From: JBCCZC01 sp039188505
Lineage (GTDB): Bacteria > Pseudomonadota > Gammaproteobacteria > Xanthomonadales > SZUA-38
DNA length: 14,782 bases
NCBI GenBank assembly: GCA_039188505.1
Contig: JBCCZC010000105.1
Coordinates: forward strand, 1-14,782
Direction of reading: 5' to 3'
Notes under the pieces: model-generated
Databases searched by the model: none
Seen by the model: the letters and a program-made list of their open reading frames with translations, nothing else
Told to the model about the DNA's origin: nothing
In this document: positions 13,685 to 14,782 of the stretch, piece by piece
How positions within the stretch are numbered: position 1 is the stretch's first letter
How the letters are laid out: the number at the start of each line of letters is the position of its first letter
Made by a program: the position numbers and the translations under genes

Positions 13685-14376
13685 AGACCATCACCGACGA
13701 CGATCTGGTGCTGCTGTATTACGGCGAGCACGACGATGCGGCTCTCGCCCAGCAGGTCGCGCGCGACCCCGAGCTGAGCCGACGCTTCGAAGCGCTCTGC
13801 CGCGACCTCAGTCAGCTGGACGAGCTTACGGTGCCCGACCCAGGCCCGGATTTGGGCGCCCGCATGTGGCAACGCATGGTGCCGGAGCTCGCCGGCGGCG
13901 AAACGACGCCGGCGCGGGAAAGCTGGCTGCAGCGGCTTCTCAGGCCGCGATTCTCACTCGCCGGCCTGGCCATGCTCGTCCTCGTCGCAAGCATGAGCTT
14001 CCTGGCCGGTCGCCAGGCTGAGCCGAGCCTGGGCCTTGACGCCCAGCGCCTGCTCGAGGCCCGCATCAGCGAGCACCTCGTCGAGACCGAGATCCTGCTC
14101 ACGCACGTTGCCAACGGCGGCAGCACCGGTGCTCGCGAGTCCGAGCTCGCGGCTGACCTGCTGCTTTCCAACCGGATCTACCGTCGCGCGGCGGCGACTT
14201 CCGGCCAGGGCGCCATCGCCGACCTGTTGAACGCCGTGGAGCGCCCCCTGCTTCAGCTGGCCAACGACCCGGATCTCGGTGTCTCGATCGACGACAGTCT
14301 GCTGTTCCAGGTCCGAGCCCGCTCCCGGCGCGATACGCGACACCCGAACGAAACGAATTCCTCGCAGGAGATCTGA
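13681..14376 (+). CDS. Membrane anti-sigma factor (predicted)
   Basis: 231 residues. Residues 1-85 form an acidic helical N-terminus (DDDLVLLYYGEHDDAALAQQVARD) that would bind the sigma factor, followed by one transmembrane segment (about 91-110, FSLAGLAMLVLVASMSFLAG) and a periplasmic part of about 120 residues (LEARISEHLVETEILLTHV; LNAVERPLLQLAND). No zinc-binding HxxxCxxC motif is present, so it is not a ZAS-type anti-sigma. The assignment rests on topology and on start/stop overlap with the sigma gene. Such proteins keep their sigma factor at the inner membrane until a signal arrives; the signal is unknown. CAGGAG near its 3' end (14365-14370) is the ribosome site for the next gene. Confidence 0.85.
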   Translation: MKTITDDDLVLLYYGEHDDAALAQQVARDPELSRRFEALCRDLSQLDELTVPDPGPDLGARMWQRMVPELAGGETTPARESWLQRLLRPRFSLAGLAMLVLVASMSFLAGRQAEPSLGLDAQRLLEARISEHLVETEILLTHVANGGSTGARESELAADLLLSNRIYRRAAATSGQGAIADLLNAVERPLLQLANDPDLGVSIDDSLLFQVRARSRRDTRHPNETNSSQEI

Positions 14377-14377
14377 C

Positions 14378-14782
14378 ATGAAATTCCCCTTCCGCCGCCC
14401 TATCGTCATGGCCATCGCGGGACTGCTGACCGCATCGGTGCACGCCCAGTCCGATGAGTTCCGCGCGGGCCAGGACGCTCTCGCAAAGGAGCAGTACGAG
14501 CGCGCCATCGAAGCCTTCGAGAGCGCCCGCCGCAAGCATGCCTCCGAGGAGGCTGCAGCCCTCTACTGGGAGGCCTACGCCCTGATGCAGGAAGGTCGGG
14601 CTCGGCAGGCCGAACAGCGGATACGTCGGCTCGAGCGCGATCACGAGAACAGCCCCTGGCTCGACGACGCCCAGGCCCTGCTCTACAGCGGCAACGGCGA
14701 GGCTGCCTCCGACGAGGCACTCGACGAGGAACTGCGCCTCTACGCCCTGAGCGCCCTCATGGACCGCAATCCCGAGCGGGCC
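14378..14782 (+). CDS. Exported TPR-type repeat protein, partial (runs off the right edge)
   Basis: The first 135 residues are visible. A signal peptide MKFPFRRPIVMAIAGLLTASVHAQ ends with an A-x-A-type site, then a tetratricopeptide-like region: DALAKEQYERAIEAFESA, AALYWEAYALMQEGRARQAE and SPWLDDAQALLYSG. The visible end (DEELRLYALSALMDRNPERA) resembles HEAT-like repeats, often the continuation of third genes in ECF operons of this type. ATG 14378 is one base after the anti-sigma stop, with CAGGAG (14365-14370) seven bases upstream, so the three genes form an operon. A periplasmic protein-interaction role, perhaps in sensing or executing the sigma response, is inferred. Confidence 0.88.
   Translation, partial: MKFPFRRPIVMAIAGLLTASVHAQSDEFRAGQDALAKEQYERAIEAFESARRKHASEEAAALYWEAYALMQEGRARQAEQRIRRLERDHENSPWLDDAQALLYSGNGEAASDEALDEELRLYALSALMDRNPERA

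Overview
The window reads as chromosomal DNA from a GC-rich Gammaproteobacterium. Support for this is the strong G/C bias at third codon positions, the lipoprotein and ECF sigma/anti-sigma/TPR gene types, and Xanthomonadales-like extended -10 motifs. The genus cannot be fixed from the sequence; a Wenzhouxiangella-like relative is only a guess. There is no CRISPR array, insertion sequence, integrase or transposase.

Layout, left to right. The first 20 bases are the 3' end of a tRNA gene, including CCA. Next come a poorly resolved stretch and a small zinc-ribbon protein (310-660). On the minus strand at 691-1793 lie two gene remnants: the N-terminal part of an ATP-grasp-like protein and the C-terminal part of a SAM methyltransferase, fused out of frame by what looks like a deletion. 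From 1942 the plus strand carries a large secreted protein with two beta-propeller-like regions, a PLP aminotransferase with its own promoter (4745-6022), and a small lipoprotein (6095-6487).

The minus strand at 6502-8624 is a tight two-gene unit: a membrane-anchored strictosidine-synthase/SMP-30-like propeller followed by a TIR-domain protein with an unrecognised helical C-terminal half. A 287-base intergenic region with nested inverted repeats and a strong terminator-like hairpin separates it from a PAS-PAS-histidine kinase-receiver hybrid sensor (8912-10831). About 400 bases without a convincing gene follow. Then come a sulfotransferase (11230-11892) and, convergent and overlapping by 13 bases, a DxD glycosyltransferase (11880-12566). 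A cysteine-rich lipoprotein (12653-13006, minus) diverges from an ECF sigma operon: sigma factor, membrane anti-sigma factor, and an exported TPR-type protein that runs off the right edge.

How the genes relate. The sulfotransferase and glycosyltransferase fit decoration of a surface glycan; the ATP-grasp-like and methyltransferase remnants resemble genes often seen with such loci. The sigma/anti-sigma/TPR set is a classic envelope-stress or signalling operon. The TIR pair is the best candidate for an undescribed system: a probable NAD+-cleaving domain coupled to a membrane propeller. A TGCTA motif 38-40 bases before four start codons looks like the local promoter signature.
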